NCBI GenBank assembly: GCA_002508315.1
Contig: DAHE01000036.1
Location: 1 to 12,651 of the forward strand
Source: Thermocladium sp. UBA166
GTDB taxonomy: Archaea; Thermoproteota; Thermoprotei; Thermoproteales; Thermocladiaceae
Length of the DNA: 12,651 nucleotides
Direction: 5' to 3'
Below the pieces are notes generated by a model. That model saw nothing but the letters and a program-made list of their open reading frames with translations. It had not been told where the DNA came from and did not search any database. A program made the position numbers and the translations under genes. Shown here piece by piece: positions 12,088 through 12,651 of the stretch; positions within the stretch are counted from its first letter, which is position 1; each line of letters begins with the position of its first letter.

Positions 12088-12651
12088 ATGAGTTATGAGG
12101 ATGCGGAGGATGCGGAGGCACGCTATCAAGCATTGAAGGCGGCGGACGAGGAGGCATTGGAGATGGATTACTCGCTGAGGTACGGTAATGGCTATAAGGC
12201 GCTACTTAGTAAGTACAGGGAGGAATTATCGCTGGATGACGAGGAGAAAAACGCCAGGCTGGAGGAATTGGAGGGAAGGCACGGATTAATTGAGGGCCTG
12301 GTTAGGAGGAGACTGGATGATTTGGGGGTGCCGGAGGAAGCACTGGGCTTGTTGTGGCACTACATGAAGGCCCAGGCAAGCGAGGTGAATCTAAGGATGC
12401 AGCTATTGATGGCTAGGCGGGACTGCAGCATGACGGACCTATTGAGGGCGGGGGTGTTGATGCACGCCTCCAAGAATTTATTATTCATACCAGAGTACCT
12501 AATACCATTCCTAATGAGGACGACCGCGCCCAAGCCCCTCAGGGCCAGCGATGTTTTGGCGAAGTACGTGGATAGCCCGCTGGACATGGCGCTCGCGGAG
12601 GTGGCGGCGTGGAACGTGCGCCCCAATAGGGCATTCATGACCGCTATATAC
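12088..12651 (+). CDS. Protein of unknown function, 3' end outside window
   Basis: The frame is open from ATG 12088 to the window edge, 188 codons without a stop, with a TATA box at leaderless distance, so it is very probably a real gene. I do not recognise it. Residues 1-30 are strongly acidic (MSYEDAEDAEAR, then ADEEALEMDYS). Residues 40-85 are charged and look helical, with a possible coiled coil KYREELSLDDEEKNARLEEL. Residues 86-145 are more hydrophobic (LGLLWHYMKAQ, then SKNLLFIPEYLIPFLMR) but not convincing membrane segments. Residues 150-188 may start another helical domain (RASDVLAKYVDSPLDMALAEVAAW). There is one cysteine (113), no nucleotide-binding motif and no signal peptide. It is divergent from the L37Ae operon. 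Confidence 0.65.
   Translation, partial: MSYEDAEDAEARYQALKAADEEALEMDYSLRYGNGYKALLSKYREELSLDDEEKNARLEELEGRHGLIEGLVRRRLDDLGVPEEALGLLWHYMKAQASEVNLRMQLLMARRDCSMTDLLRAGVLMHASKNLLFIPEYLIPFLMRTTAPKPLRASDVLAKYVDSPLDMALAEVAAWNVRPNRAFMTAIY

Noticed and set aside
12360..12638. 92-codon minus-strand frame at the window end
   Set aside because: It lies opposite the open plus-strand gene starting at 12088, which has a promoter and continuous coding pattern.

Overview
The window looks like a chromosomal segment of a hyperthermophilic archaeon of the Thermoproteota (crenarchaeal type, perhaps Thermoproteales). The gene set supports this: RadA recombinase, fibrillarin with Nop5, an MptE-like pterin pyrophosphokinase, L37Ae, an archaeal Brix protein, Pcc1, prefoldin beta and a DUF3194 protein. 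The promoter style agrees. Most transcription units have an A/T-rich TATA element about 25-28 bases before the start codon, with no ribosome-binding site, so leaderless mRNAs seem to be the rule. The genus assignment is inference.

Layout. Positions 1-3462 are core genes: the C-terminal part of radA (+), a nop5-fibrillarin operon (-) for box C/D-guided RNA 2'-O-methylation, and an mptE-like gene (+). Positions 3463-8570 look accessory. They hold a possible structured RNA, an NCS1 purine/pyrimidine-type permease, two different DsrE-family proteins flanking a ModA-like binding protein without a signal peptide, a CitE/HpcH-type lyase and a small unknown ORF. No single pathway links these genes. 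Positions 8686-11883 (-) are the conserved archaeal cluster L37Ae-Brix-Pcc1-prefoldin beta-DUF3194-DHH phosphoesterase, ending with a small methyltransferase. It is tightly packed, with start/stop overlaps of 4 bases and larger overlaps of 41 and 80 bases. A partial gene of unknown function (12088 to the window end, +) closes the window.

The least ordinary material is between genes. (1) A strong TATA element at 3502-3512 has no reading frame behind it. It precedes about 190 bases that can form a closed three-way junction followed by a hairpin resembling the right end of IS200/IS605-type elements, so this may be an orphan TnpB-type omega RNA. (2) Related right-end-like hairpins stand alone at about 5703-5743 (+) and 12000-12040 (-); the first shares 12 identical bases with the one at 3668. 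(3) A 73-base stretch at 11952-12024 can fold into a three-way junction with three 6-bp helices and a GGAA tetraloop. It resembles a tRNA in length and in its D-arm-like segment, but it has no anticodon arm or T-loop. No CRISPR array, complete insertion sequence, rRNA or intact tRNA was seen.
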